Shown in pieces: positions 1 to 8,035 of a DNA stretch of 40,276 nucleotides. Positions within the stretch are counted from its first letter, which is position 1. Each line of letters opens with the position of its first letter. Origin of the DNA: Galbitalea sp036266835 (GTDB lineage Bacteria; Actinomycetota; Actinomycetes; Actinomycetales; Microbacteriaceae); the NCBI GenBank assembly GCA_036266835.1, contig DATAXD010000054.1:1-40276 (forward strand). Reading direction: 5' to 3'. A program made the position numbers and the translations under genes. The notes below the pieces were generated by a model. The model ran no database searches, was not told where the DNA came from, and saw nothing but the letters and a program-made list of their open reading frames with translations.

Positions 1-2
1 TC

Positions 3-1850
3 AATAACGTTTCGTTCGAGGACGTCTCGGTGACCTTCGACAACCCGTCGAAGACGGATGTGACTTTTGAGGTCACCTCGCCAGATTCGACCGTCACCGA
101 CTACCCGGTTGGTGCCGGAGAGTCGTTGGGACCAGTGGACGTCGGCCCGGTCAGCTCCGATGGTGGAACCTTCCTGGTCTCCATCGTCGGTGGGGACAGC
201 CTGCCCAACATCGTCGTAGGTAGCTTCACCGGGTGCATCGTTACGGTCCATCCCGTGAAGCCGACCGTGCACCGGATTACCACGTGTGGTGAAACCGGTG
301 GTTCGATCGACATCACGCTGACGGCGGGTATCGAATATTACGTCAACGGCACTCTGCTCACGGATGGCGACTACACGTCGGTCACGACCGGTCTCACCGG
401 TACCGTGCACGTTACGGCGGTCGCGGAGAACGGTTACGCGTTCGGCCAGGGCGACAAATCGCACTGGTGGTTGAAGCTGGGCGAACCGAGCACCTGCACG
501 GTGACCTTGGTGACCCCGGTCTGCACCGCTACGAACGGTGGGTTCTACGCGCCGGTGACGCTGACGTTCGACAACCCCGGCAAGCATGGTGTAAGCGTTG
601 ACGTCACTGGCGGCTCGATTGCAACCTCAGTGGACTTCACGGTCCCCGGGCACTCGACTGACTGGCCGTACCTCGTGGATGCGAACGGACAGTCGGGAGA
701 CGTCTACACCGTCACCATCAATGGTGTGGTTCAGGCTCCGATCGACCTGTCGTTCGCTGACTGCCCCATCACGGTGTACCCCACAGACCCGACGGTCCAG
801 GACACCACCTGCACGCAAGCTACAGAGGGTGTGCCCTCCGTGCTTGTCGGTGGCTCGATCACAACCGACGGAAACCCGAACCTCACGTACACGCTCTACA
901 CAGTGGTTGGTGGCAACCCCACCAATCCGGTGGTGTTCCCCGGGAATCCATCACCTGTACTGAGCGGTCTGCCGGGGGGTCAGTACCTCGTCACGGTTGC
1001 CTCGAACAACCCGGATTACATCATCGGAACGCCAACGGACTTCCCCTTCACGGTCGCTCTCACGGATCGCGACTGCGGCGGTACCACGCTTACCCCGGTG
1101 GTCACTTCGGACGACACCTGTGCAGCGACTGGAATCATTACCACCGCTGATTCACCGGTGAGTAAGTTCCAGGCAGCGATCACCTACGTGGACGGTGGAG
1201 TAATCAACCTTCCGCAGCAGCCCGGCATCCTGGTCTTCAAGATCAACGGTGTCGAGCAGGATGACACGGCGGTTACGGAACCCAACGGCGGCCCATATGT
1301 TGTGACGGTCTCACTGACCAGCGCGGCAATCGCCGACGGCTACGTGTTGTCCGATCCGGATGTCTCGTGGACGTACTCGTTCGATTCCTTCTGCCCGCCC
1401 ACCGGGGCCACGTGGAACGCCGGCGCAACCGGCAGCAACGCGGTCTGCACCTCGGGCACCACGACGGATGGAGTCATCACGCTGGAGCACGACACTGACC
1501 AGGACGGCAAGGTGACCTACACGATCACCAACGACGCCGCCCCGACAGTCATCGTGTACCACGGCACCAACTCGACACCGGGCAACACGCTCGTCAACGT
1601 CGGTGCCGGTCACTACACGGTGACTGCGAAGGCAACGGATGTCGCTGACGGCCTGTCCGGAAGCACCAACCCCGATGGCAGCGAGACGTTCAACATCCAC
1701 GTCACGCTGACCAGCAGTGACTGCGTCGGCGACCTCGCATTCACCGGTGGCACGATCGCGTGGCTCGGCTTCGTCCTCGCGGGCGGAATGCTGTTCCTCG
1801 GATTCGCGCTGCTGTACATGCGCCGCCGCGGTCACCGTACGGCTGAGTAA
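3..1850 (+). CDS. Sortase-anchored repeat surface protein, 5' end outside window
   Basis: The frame is open back to the window edge (codons before base 30 read N-N-V-S-F-E-D-V-S), so this is the C-terminal part of a larger extracellular protein; the GTG at base 30 is probably internal. The visible part is Thr/Val/Gly/Asp-rich and built from beta-sandwich-like repeats: a 'VTLTFDNPGKHGVSVDV'-type stretch occurs twice and 'CxxTVxPxxPTVxxTTC'-type linkers recur, with paired cysteines. The C-terminus is a cell-wall sorting signal: LAFTG (bases 1734-1748), a hydrophobic helix of about 24 residues, then RRRGHR. LAxTG motifs are typical of class E sortase substrates in actinobacteria. It is presumably secreted and covalently attached to peptidoglycan. 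The ligand or role is unknown; SpaA/prealbumin-like folds are possible but not demonstrable here. No sortase gene lies in the window. Confidence 0.85.
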   Translation, partial: NNVSFEDVSVTFDNPSKTDVTFEVTSPDSTVTDYPVGAGESLGPVDVGPVSSDGGTFLVSIVGGDSLPNIVVGSFTGCIVTVHPVKPTVHRITTCGETGGSIDITLTAGIEYYVNGTLLTDGDYTSVTTGLTGTVHVTAVAENGYAFGQGDKSHWWLKLGEPSTCTVTLVTPVCTATNGGFYAPVTLTFDNPGKHGVSVDVTGGSIATSVDFTVPGHSTDWPYLVDANGQSGDVYTVTINGVVQAPIDLSFADCPITVYPTDPTVQDTTCTQATEGVPSVLVGGSITTDGNPNLTYTLYTVVGGNPTNPVVFPGNPSPVLSGLPGGQYLVTVASNNPDYIIGTPTDFPFTVALTDRDCGGTTLTPVVTSDDTCAATGIITTADSPVSKFQAAITYVDGGVINLPQQPGILVFKINGVEQDDTAVTEPNGGPYVVTVSLTSAAIADGYVLSDPDVSWTYSFDSFCPPTGATWNAGATGSNAVCTSGTTTDGVITLEHDTDQDGKVTYTITNDAAPTVIVYHGTNSTPGNTLVNVGAGHYTVTAKATDVADGLSGSTNPDGSETFNIHVTLTSSDCVGDLAFTGGTIAWLGFVLAGGMLFLGFALLYMRRRGHRTAE

Positions 1851-1885
1851 GAACGGCTAGATAAGCCACAGCCGTTCGGGCCCAA

Positions 1886-1929
1886 CGAGAAAGCCCCGGT
1901 TCCAGTTCGCTGGAGCCGGGGCTTTCTCG
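1886..1929. terminator. Strong bidirectional terminator hairpin
   Basis: Two 20-base arms (1886-1905 and 1910-1929) pair with a single G-T wobble around a TTCG tetraloop. The stem includes GAAAGCCCCGG/CCGGGGCTTTC. It lies between the convergent surface-protein gene and the acetyltransferase gene and can serve both. The A/T-rich outer part of the stem replaces a long U run. Confidence 0.9.
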
Positions 1930-1954
1930 TGTCGTCGGTCGCGTTTGGTAGCGA

Positions 1955-2548
1955 CTAGCGCGCCGCGAGCCACTCCTCGCGCAGGATCGCATAGATCCCG
2001 GTGTCTGCCCACTCACCCTTGAACCACATGTCCTGCACGAAATGCGCCTCCCTGCGCATCCCGAGTCGCAGGCACAGGGCGACCGATGCATCGTTCCGCG
2101 GGTCGAGGTTTGCGATCACGCGGTGAAGCCCGATTTTCTCGAAGGCAACGCCCAGCATCGTTTGGGCCGCCTCGGCCGCGTACCCGCGCCGTGTGAACGC
2201 GGGATTCATCGTCCAGCCGATTTCGCCCTGCGCCTCGGCGATGCTCGTGAGCTTGAAGAATGAGTCCCCGATGACCCGCGCGGGCGCATCATCCGTCGGC
2301 GGAAGCTCAAGAGCGAGCTGCAGGAAATCGCCGTCCGCGGCCAGCGTGGTGGCCTTGGAAAATTCGTCGACCTTTTCGACGACCTTGTCGCGCGATCGCG
2401 GCTCGAACAGAAGGTAGCGGCACACCTCCTGGAGGGAGTGGTACGCGTAGACATCGTCGACATCGGTGCTCGTCATCAGCCTAAGGCTGAGACGCTCGGT
2501 GGGGATCGGTGCCGTGACGACGTACGGCAGAACGGTATTTGGTTCCAT
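1955..2548 (-). CDS. GNAT-family N-acetyltransferase (RimJ/RimL type)
   Basis: About 197 residues. The N-terminal 'TERLSLRLMT..DVDDVYAY' and the core '(G)EIGWTMNPAFTRRGYAAEAA' followed by 'LHRVIANLDPRNDASVALCLRLGM' are the acetyl-CoA-binding and C-terminal signatures of the RimJ/RimL branch, which acetylates protein N-termini or small amines; the substrate here is unknown. The frame stays open to a GTG at 2581, 4 bp past the hemA stop. I prefer the ATG at 2548 because TACCCT lies exactly 7 nt upstream, a leaderless promoter arrangement seen repeatedly in this window, and neither start has a Shine-Dalgarno. It sits downstream of hemA on the same strand, so co-transcription is also possible. 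Confidence 0.85.
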   Translation of the reverse strand: MEPNTVLPYVVTAPIPTERLSLRLMTSTDVDDVYAYHSLQEVCRYLLFEPRSRDKVVEKVDEFSKATTLAADGDFLQLALELPPTDDAPARVIGDSFFKLTSIAEAQGEIGWTMNPAFTRRGYAAEAAQTMLGVAFEKIGLHRVIANLDPRNDASVALCLRLGMRREAHFVQDMWFKGEWADTGIYAILREEWLAAR

Positions 2549-2555
2549 GAAACCA

Positions 2556-2561
2556 AGGGTA
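2556..2561 (-). promoter_or_regulatory. Putative leaderless -10 element (TACCCT) of the acetyltransferase
   Basis: TACCCT on the minus strand fits TANNNT and is 7 nt from the ATG at 2548, so transcription would begin at the start codon. No convincing -35 is visible. Confidence 0.45.
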
Positions 2562-2584
2562 CGAGGGCGCGCCGTCGCCACGGT

Positions 2585-3823
2585 CTAGGCGGTGGCTGCC
2601 GCCGAGTCCGGAGCCTCGGCAGCGAGGGACGCACGGATGCCGTACACGACAGCCAGCGCGTCGGCGAACCCCTGCCCGCGTCCATCGAGCGCGAGCTCGC
2701 GGGCCCGGACCGACGGATCGTGCAGCAGCACGCCGGCGAGGTGGCGTAGTGCCGCTTCGGTCTCGGGGCTGTGGTCGCCGCGCCTGTGCGCCCGCTCGAT
2801 CTCTGCGTCGACCAGCGCGAGTACGTGGGTTCGCAGGGCGACGATCGCTGGTTCGACTTCACGCTCGGCGGAGTAGCGGGCGGCTGCGCCCGCCACAAGC
2901 TCCCGAGCGTCCTGGGTCGCCGTCAACTCGGTGAGCGGGGCGTGAAGGGTAATGGTCTCGAGATCGAGCAATTCGATTCCCTCAAGCGAAACGATTGCGG
3001 GATCGACGTTACGCGGCATCCCGAGGTCGATGACCAAACGACGCTCAGAACCGATGATCGCACTCGTCCCGATGACCGTCGCGGTCGTGCAGGTGATGAT
3101 GACATCGGCGTCGAGCATGGCGCCGGCGAGTTCGCGTTGGACGGACAGCCCGTACTTCGCGCCAAAGGCATCGCCGCGTCCGGACGGCGAATAGACGCTG
3201 AGCATCGTCGCCCCACGATCCCGCAGGGTTGCGACAGTGGTCGCAGCGTACTGGCCGGTTCCCACTACCAGCACCCTGGTGATGCTCCAGTCCGGGATGC
3301 GGCTCGTCGCGAGCTCGAGCGCGAGCCGCACGAGCGAGCGGCCGGCGCCGCCCACGGCCGTCCGCGTTTTTACTCCGCGGCTTGTCCGGGTGGCGCGTTG
3401 AAAGAGCTGTTCAAGCTCGCTGGAGGTCGTGTTGGCGGTGCGCGCTCGCCGAAGGGCGCGCCCGACCTGCCCTGCGATTTCATCCTCACCAACGACGACG
3501 GATTCGAGACCGCTGGTGACCGCGAAGAGATGGGTCACGACCTCGTCGCCCGACAACACGGTGACCGCGTCGCTCAATTCGGCGGCCGACACCTCGCTCG
3601 CGCGGCTGATCGCGTCGACGACCGCTGCCGCCGCATCCTGCGCTGCGGCACCGTCGATCTCGAGGTAGGCCTCGAACCGGTTGCAGGTGGCGAGTACTAC
3701 CGCACCATGCAGTGAACCGGTCGACGCGACAAGACCGGTCGCAGCATCCTCCGCCGCAAACGACAGCTTTTCGAGCAGGTCAAAGCTCGCGTTGCGATGG
3801 TTTGCGGTCAGGCACAGGAGCAC
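2585..3823 (-). CDS. hemA: Glutamyl-tRNA reductase
   Basis: 412 residues. Catalyses NADPH-dependent reduction of glutamyl-tRNA(Glu) to glutamate-1-semialdehyde, the committed and usually rate-limiting step of C5 heme synthesis. Visible signatures: the N-terminal 'ANHRNASFDLLEKLSF' region, the nucleophile in 'ATCNRFEAY' (Cys47), 'GEDEI' (112-116), 'TRTAVGGAGRSL', the NADP-binding 'VVGTGQY' (about 186-192) and 'IDLGMPRNVDPA'. The GTG start at 3823 fits the family's N-terminus. An AGGAGGTG lies over the start itself, too close to act as a normal Shine-Dalgarno, while TAACAT lies 6 nt upstream, so leaderless translation is the better explanation. It is divergent from hemE with only 17 bp between start codons. 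Confidence 0.97.
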   Translation of the reverse strand: MLLCLTANHRNASFDLLEKLSFAAEDAATGLVASTGSLHGAVVLATCNRFEAYLEIDGAAAQDAAAAVVDAISRASEVSAAELSDAVTVLSGDEVVTHLFAVTSGLESVVVGEDEIAGQVGRALRRARTANTTSSELEQLFQRATRTSRGVKTRTAVGGAGRSLVRLALELATSRIPDWSITRVLVVGTGQYAATTVATLRDRGATMLSVYSPSGRGDAFGAKYGLSVQRELAGAMLDADVIITCTTATVIGTSAIIGSERRLVIDLGMPRNVDPAIVSLEGIELLDLETITLHAPLTELTATQDARELVAGAAARYSAEREVEPAIVALRTHVLALVDAEIERAHRRGDHSPETEAALRHLAGVLLHDPSVRARELALDGRGQGFADALAVVYGIRASLAAEAPDSAAATA

Positions 3824-3827
3824 CTCC

Positions 3828-3835
3828 TAATGTTA
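3828..3835. promoter_or_regulatory. Overlapping divergent -10 elements of hemA and hemE
   Basis: On the plus strand TAATGT (3828-3833) is 7 nt from the hemE GTG at 3841. On the minus strand TAACAT (3835-3830) is 6 nt from the hemA GTG at 3823. The two hexamers share four base pairs, so RNA polymerase cannot melt both at once. Any -35 contacts would fall inside the opposing coding sequences. Confidence 0.6.
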
Positions 3836-3840
3836 GTTCC

Positions 3841-4899
3841 GTGCCTCTGTCCGAAACTCATCCTTTGCTGAACGGCTCGACCGGCCAGTCACCGCTGATT
3901 CGGGCCTATCGCGGCGAACGCACCTCAACCCTGCCCGTCTGGTTTATGCGTCAGGCCGGCCGCTCGCTGCCGGAATACCGCGAGCTGCGGGTCGGGCATC
4001 AGATGCTGCAGGCCTGCCTCACGCCGGAGCTTGCGAGCGAAATCACGCTGCAGCCCGTGCGCAGGCACGGGGTCGATGCCGCGATCTTCTTCAGTGACAT
4101 CGTGATTCCCTTGAAGCTCGCCGGGGTCGGCGTCGAGATCGTCCCGGGCAGGGGGCCGATCATCGAGCATCCGATTCGAACCGCTTCGGATGTTGCGAAG
4201 CTGCGGCCGCTCGATCCGGATGCGCTCGCGCCGATCCGCGAGGGCGTCGCTGCGGCTGTGGCCCAACTGGGGTCGACGCCCCTAGTTGGGTTCGCCGGCG
4301 CACCGTATACGCTCGCCTCCTACCTGGTCGAAGGCGGCCCATCCAAAGATCAGCAGCGCGCGCGCACACTGATGTTCTCGGATCCGCACACCTGGGCGGC
4401 GCTGCTGAACTGGTGCGCGGATGTGACGGGCGAATTCCTGCGAGCCCAGATCGAGGCCGGGGGATCCGCGGCCCAGCTGTTCGATTCCTGGGTGGGGTCG
4501 CTGAGCGAAGTGAACTACCTTCGCCGGGTGGCTCCGCACTCTCGGCGCGCGCTCGACCACCTTCGCGGGCTCGACGTGCCGAAGGTTCACTTCGGCGTTG
4601 GCTCCGGCGAGATACTGCAGGCGATGTACTCGATCGGGGTGGACGTCATGGGAGTCGACTGGCGCATCCCCCTCGACGAAGCCGAGCGTCGCCTCGGCGG
4701 CGGCGTAGCGCTGCAGGGAAACATCGATCCGGCGCTCCTGGCCGCACCATGGTCGGTCCTGGAACCGCACGTGCGCGACGTAGTAGACCGGGGATTGGCT
4801 GCTCCGTCGCATGTGGTGAATCTCGGGCACGGCGTGCCACCCGACACGGACCCCGACGTGCTGACCCGAATCGTCGAACTCGTCCACGACCTTGGCTGA
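3841..4899 (+). CDS. hemE: Uroporphyrinogen III decarboxylase
   Basis: 352 residues. Decarboxylates the four acetate side chains of uroporphyrinogen III to give coproporphyrinogen III. Signatures: 'PVWFMRQAGRSLPEYRELR' (from residue 32, substrate-binding Arg), 'FSDIVIPLKLAGVGVEI', 'GFAGAPYTLASYLVEGG', 'LFDSWVGSLS' and 'NLGHGVPPDTDPD' near the end; the length is normal for the family. The open frame extends back to 3712 inside hemA, but the GTG at 3841 gives the normal N-terminus and lies 7 nt after TAATGT, implying a leaderless transcript. The last 8 bases overlap hemY. Confidence 0.97.
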   Translation: MPLSETHPLLNGSTGQSPLIRAYRGERTSTLPVWFMRQAGRSLPEYRELRVGHQMLQACLTPELASEITLQPVRRHGVDAAIFFSDIVIPLKLAGVGVEIVPGRGPIIEHPIRTASDVAKLRPLDPDALAPIREGVAAAVAQLGSTPLVGFAGAPYTLASYLVEGGPSKDQQRARTLMFSDPHTWAALLNWCADVTGEFLRAQIEAGGSAAQLFDSWVGSLSEVNYLRRVAPHSRRALDHLRGLDVPKVHFGVGSGEILQAMYSIGVDVMGVDWRIPLDEAERRLGGGVALQGNIDPALLAAPWSVLEPHVRDVVDRGLAAPSHVVNLGHGVPPDTDPDVLTRIVELVHDLG

Positions 4900-6163
4900 G
4901 CGTCACGACTTCCTGGTAGTCGGCGGCGGAGTCGCCGGTCTGGTCCTCGCTCGCCGACTCGCACTAGGCGGGCGCAGCGTCGTCGTGCTCGAGGCGGCCG
5001 ACCACGTGGGCGGCGCCGTCGCCCGGCACACGGTCGGCGGCCTCGAGCTCGATGCTGGCGCCGAGAGTTTTGCGACGCGGAACGGGACGGTCTCGACCCT
5101 CGCAACCGCGCTCGGCCTCGGCGACGACATCGTCAAGCCCAATCCGGAGGGCGCCTGGCTTCAGCCGGCATCCGGGTCGGCTTTTCGGTTGCCCCAGAAC
5201 AGCCTGCTGGGCATCCCCGGATCGCCGTTGGCGACGGACGTGACCGCGATCATCGGGATGCGCGCCGGAATCCGCGCCTTCTCCGAGGCGCTCCTTCCGG
5301 GCACGGTAGGTGCGAAGTCGGCCACACTTGGCGAGCTGGTTCGGCGGCGGATGGGCCGAACCGTCCTCGATCAACTCGTTCGACCCATCGTGCGAGGCGT
5401 TCACTCGGCCGATGCCGACGACCTCCCGCTCGACCAGGTTGCACCCGGCCTTAGGCACGCCCTGCTGCGAGACGGTTCGCTTGCCCGCGCTGTGCTGGAT
5501 CTCCGCGAGACTTCGGCTCGAGCCGGATCCGCGGTCGCCGGCATCCGCGGCGGCGTGTTCCGGATCGTGGATCAACTGCTGTTCGACCTCGAGCGCTTCG
5601 GCGTTGACGTGCGCCTGAGGTCCCGGGCAACGCGCATCGGGCCGGATTCGCTCACCGCTGGGACGGCGCGGATGCACGGGCGGGTGGTCGTGGCGGCGCC
5701 CGGACTGATCGCGGCCAGTCCGGACAAGCCAACCCGGGTCATCCTCGCGACGCTGATCGTCGACCAACCGCTGCTCGATGGAGCTCCGCGCGGGACCGGA
5801 GTCCTGGTGGCCGACGGTGCTCCGGACATCCGGGCTCGCGCACTGACTCATTCGACGGCGAAGTGGCCGTGGCTCGCGCAACTTACCGGCGGCAGGCACG
5901 TGCTGCGGCTCTCCTATGACGAGTCGACCGACGAGCTCGCGGAAGTCGCTCGAACGGATGCCTCCGCCTTACTCGGTGTGCCGCTCCCGAAGTCGGCGGT
6001 GCTCGACTTCGACCGGCACGAATGGTATCGACCGTCGCGGGTGACCGGAACCCCTGACGGAGTTTCCCTCGCCGGTGAGAGCATTGCCGGTACGGGGTTG
6101 GCCAGCGTTATTGCCCATTCCGAGGCGTTGGCTGGGACTTTGCTCACAGACTTCGAGGGTTAG
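4892..6163 (+). CDS. hemY: Coproporphyrinogen III oxidase, HemY/CgoX type
   Basis: 423 residues, FAD-dependent. The dinucleotide fold 'FLVVGGGVAGLVLARRLALGG' with 'VVVLEAADHVGG' opens the protein. Homologues in Gram-positives oxidise coproporphyrinogen III to coproporphyrin III with O2, not protoporphyrinogen; the presence of hemQ downstream supports that route. The C-terminal FAD motif 'SLAGESIAGTGLASVIAHSEALAG' is present. It starts with TTG at 4892, overlapping the hemE stop by 8 bp, so translation is probably coupled. It is slightly shorter than many family members (about 450-470). After its stop there is a 77-bp gap to the small-gene cassette. Confidence 0.93.
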   Translation: MAERHDFLVVGGGVAGLVLARRLALGGRSVVVLEAADHVGGAVARHTVGGLELDAGAESFATRNGTVSTLATALGLGDDIVKPNPEGAWLQPASGSAFRLPQNSLLGIPGSPLATDVTAIIGMRAGIRAFSEALLPGTVGAKSATLGELVRRRMGRTVLDQLVRPIVRGVHSADADDLPLDQVAPGLRHALLRDGSLARAVLDLRETSARAGSAVAGIRGGVFRIVDQLLFDLERFGVDVRLRSRATRIGPDSLTAGTARMHGRVVVAAPGLIAASPDKPTRVILATLIVDQPLLDGAPRGTGVLVADGAPDIRARALTHSTAKWPWLAQLTGGRHVLRLSYDESTDELAEVARTDASALLGVPLPKSAVLDFDRHEWYRPSRVTGTPDGVSLAGESIAGTGLASVIAHSEALAGTLLTDFEG

Positions 6164-6240
6164 CCGGGACTACGCTGAATGTGTCCCAAGCGGGATTTAG
6201 CTAAAAAGACCAGTCCGTTACTAATAGAAGGAGAAACCCC

Positions 6241-6546
6241 ATGAAAGGCAAGATCCTTTTGGTGGTCGGTCTAGGCGTGGGCTACGTGCTCGGCACTCGC
6301 GCGGGGCGCGAGAAGTATGACGAGCTCGTCGCCAGGGTACAGAAGGTCTGGAATGACCCGCGGGTACAGAAGCAGGCGAGCAACGTGGGCGACTTCGTGA
6401 AAGAAAAGGCACCGGATGTCGCCGACTTCCTGTCGACGAACGTGAAGAAGGCGACGACTCGCTCCTCGAGCACCCGCACCAGCAGCACCGCGAAGCCGGC
6501 GGCGCGCAAGACGCCGACGCCGAGGTCGACGGCCTCGAAGAGTTAG
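6241..6546 (+). CDS. Small YtxH-like membrane-anchored protein
   Basis: 101 residues. An N-terminal hydrophobic glycine-rich segment (residues 4-20, 'ILLVVGLGVGYVLGTRAG') is followed by 'REKYDELVARVQKVWNDPRV', as in actinobacterial YtxH-domain proteins, then a helical stretch and a Ser/Thr/Ala/Lys/Pro-rich tail from residue 71 that is probably disordered and positively charged. Function is unknown; YtxH proteins of Bacillus are general-stress proteins. It has a strong ribosome-binding site, GAAGGAGA, 7 nt before the ATG. TACGCT at 6171-6176 could be the -10 of its own promoter, giving a leader of roughly 60 nt. It is the first gene of a three-gene cassette inserted in the heme gene series. 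Confidence 0.8.
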   Translation: MKGKILLVVGLGVGYVLGTRAGREKYDELVARVQKVWNDPRVQKQASNVGDFVKEKAPDVADFLSTNVKKATTRSSSTRTSSTAKPAARKTPTPRSTASKS

Positions 6547-6549
6547 CCA

Positions 6550-6999
6550 GTGGCTGCCTCGGAGACGGCGGACGCCCGAGCACAAGGCTCGGCTCGGCCG
6601 GAGAAGAAACGGTCACTGCTGCAGTTGCTCGCCGACGTTCCCGCGATCGTGCGGGAGCTGGTCGCCGGTGAGGTCGAGCTTCTCAAGCAGGAGATGATCC
6701 GAAAGCTTCGTGCTCTTGGTATCGGTGCGGGGCTCATTGCGGTTGCCGCGATCATCCTGCTCGGCATGCTGGGCGTTCTGCTGACGGCTGCGGTGTTTGC
6801 ACTGTCGCTCATCATGTCCGGATGGCTCGCTGCGCTTCTGGTTGCCGCGGCCCTGCTGGTGATCGGTGTGATCGTCGGACTGATCGGCTACCGAGTGTTG
6901 AAGAAAGGCATTCCGCCTCTGCCAAGCGAGACCATCTCCGGCCTCAAGAAAGATCTCAACGTGATCAAAGGCGTAGGACGCAGCGCCGCAGGAGAGTGA
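6550..6999 (+). CDS. Putative phage-holin-family (superfamily III-like) membrane protein
   Basis: 149 residues. A charged N-terminus (about 1-55) contains 'LLQLLADVPAIVRELVAGEVELLKQEM', the hallmark of the actinobacterial 'phage holin family' proteins (PF07332-like), followed by two or three hydrophobic helices (about 59-85, 89-120) and a cytoplasmic tail. Despite the name, chromosomal members are not phage genes; none of the neighbours is phage-like. It starts with GTG 3 bp after the YtxH-like stop. Members commonly occur next to DUF3618 and YtxH-like genes, as here, suggesting an envelope-associated complex, but the role is not known. Confidence 0.8.
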   Translation: MAASETADARAQGSARPEKKRSLLQLLADVPAIVRELVAGEVELLKQEMIRKLRALGIGAGLIAVAAIILLGMLGVLLTAAVFALSLIMSGWLAALLVAAALLVIGVIVGLIGYRVLKKGIPPLPSETISGLKKDLNVIKGVGRSAAGE

Positions 7000-7007
7000 G
7001 AGTAGTT

Positions 7008-7244
7008 ATGAGTAAGGACGACGACATCCAGTCCCAGGTCGCACGTACGCGCAAGAGCCTGGAGACGACCCTTGACGAAATCGAGGACAAGTTCAACGTG
7101 CCAAAGCGCGTAAGCGACCTTGCCGGTAAGGCGAAGGCATCGTACGAATCCAACCCGACGCCCTGGATCGTGGGTGCCACGGGTGTGGCGATCGCTGTGA
7201 TCGGCATTGTCGCGTGGGCGATTTTCTCGGGTGACGACGACTAA
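7008..7244 (+). CDS. DUF3618 family small membrane protein
   Basis: 78 residues. 'DDIQSQVARTRKSLETTLDEIEDKF' is the DUF3618 signature (amphipathic helix with R-x-x-L-x-x-T-x-x-E-I), then a short linker with 'SNPTPWIVGATG' and one transmembrane helix (about 54-73) ending in an acidic tail, GDDD. The ATG at 7008 fits the family start; the frame is open far upstream inside the previous gene. GGAGAG lies 11 nt before the ATG. It ends the three-gene cassette. A 71-bp gap follows before hemQ. Confidence 0.82.
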   Translation: MSKDDDIQSQVARTRKSLETTLDEIEDKFNVPKRVSDLAGKAKASYESNPTPWIVGATGVAIAVIGIVAWAIFSGDDD

Positions 7245-7315
7245 CTGAGGTTCCCTCTTTCTTGGCGGAAGTGCGCGATTAGACGCTGCGGAAGCTTCGG
7301 GGGAGGATATACAGC

Positions 7316-8035
7316 ATGAGCTCCAGCGCTGAAGCGAGCGCCGGTGCGCCCGCTCGCTCCCCACAGGCCAATACCGAATTGGGCTACACCCTCTGGGCGG
7401 TTTTGCGTCGTGATCCCGCGCGTCCGGGTCCCGTCTCTAGCGCGACGTCCACATCCCTGACGGAAGCCGTCGCGGCGGTCGAAGCGTCTGGCATCACCAT
7501 TCGCGGCTGGTACGACGTGTCGTCGATTCGCGCGGATGCCGATCTCATGGTGTGGCTGCACGGCTCCGACCCGCGACAGCTGCAGTGGGCTCTTCGCGAG
7601 TTACGCAGAAGCGACGTGCTCAGGCCGTTGCTTCCGACCTGGAACGTTCTCGGCGTACACCGCGACGCCGAGTTCACGGCGAACCACCTCCCGGCGTTCA
7701 TGCGCGGCAAGCCTCCCGAGAAGTGGCTCACGGTGTATCCGTTTGTGCGTAGCTACGACTGGTACCTGCTTGCGGATGAGGAGCGCAAGGCGATGCTTGC
7801 CGGACATGGTCGCAAGGGTGCCGAGTTCCCGCAGGTTCTCGCCAACACCGTTGCCGCGTTCGCCCTCGGCGACTACGAGTGGATTCTCGCGCTCGAAGCG
7901 CCGGAGCTCGTCGATTTGGTTGATCTGATGCGGCACCTGCGCCAAACGGAGGCCCGACTCCACGTGCGCGAAGAGGTTCCCTTCTACACAGGCCGTCGGA
8001 TCGAGCTCCAAGAGATTCCCGAGGTCCTTGCGTGA
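7316..8035 (+). CDS. hemQ: Coproheme decarboxylase (HemQ/ChdC)
   Basis: 239 residues, chlorite-dismutase-like fold. Converts Fe-coproporphyrin III to heme b by two oxidative decarboxylations using peroxide, the last step of the coproporphyrin-dependent pathway. Key residues fit actinobacterial ChdC: His124 ('ANHLPAF') as the distal base, Tyr141 starting 'YPFVRSYDWY' as the catalytic radical tyrosine, and His164 in 'LAGHGRKG' as the proximal heme ligand; this spacing equals His118/Tyr135/His158 as I recall them for the Corynebacterium enzyme. The first 20 residues are low-complexity. GGGGGAGG lies 9 nt before the ATG. Its stop overlaps the hemH GTG (GTGA). Confidence 0.95.
   Translation: MSSSAEASAGAPARSPQANTELGYTLWAVLRRDPARPGPVSSATSTSLTEAVAAVEASGITIRGWYDVSSIRADADLMVWLHGSDPRQLQWALRELRRSDVLRPLLPTWNVLGVHRDAEFTANHLPAFMRGKPPEKWLTVYPFVRSYDWYLLADEERKAMLAGHGRKGAEFPQVLANTVAAFALGDYEWILALEAPELVDLVDLMRHLRQTEARLHVREEVPFYTGRRIELQEIPEVLA

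Noticed and set aside
3824..3830. AGGAGG as hemA ribosome-binding site
   Set aside because: It abuts the GTG with no spacer; the -10 at 6 nt explains the start better. A CTG start 5 nt after AGGAGG is possible but unlikely.
6550..6999. Holin-like gene as a sign of prophage
   Set aside because: No lysin, capsid, integrase or attachment site nearby; chromosomal holin-family/DUF3618 pairs are common in actinobacteria.
7245..7315. Terminator between DUF3618 and hemQ
   Set aside because: Only the 8-bp palindrome GAAGCTTC is present; no stable stem or U tract, so read-through into hemQ is likely.
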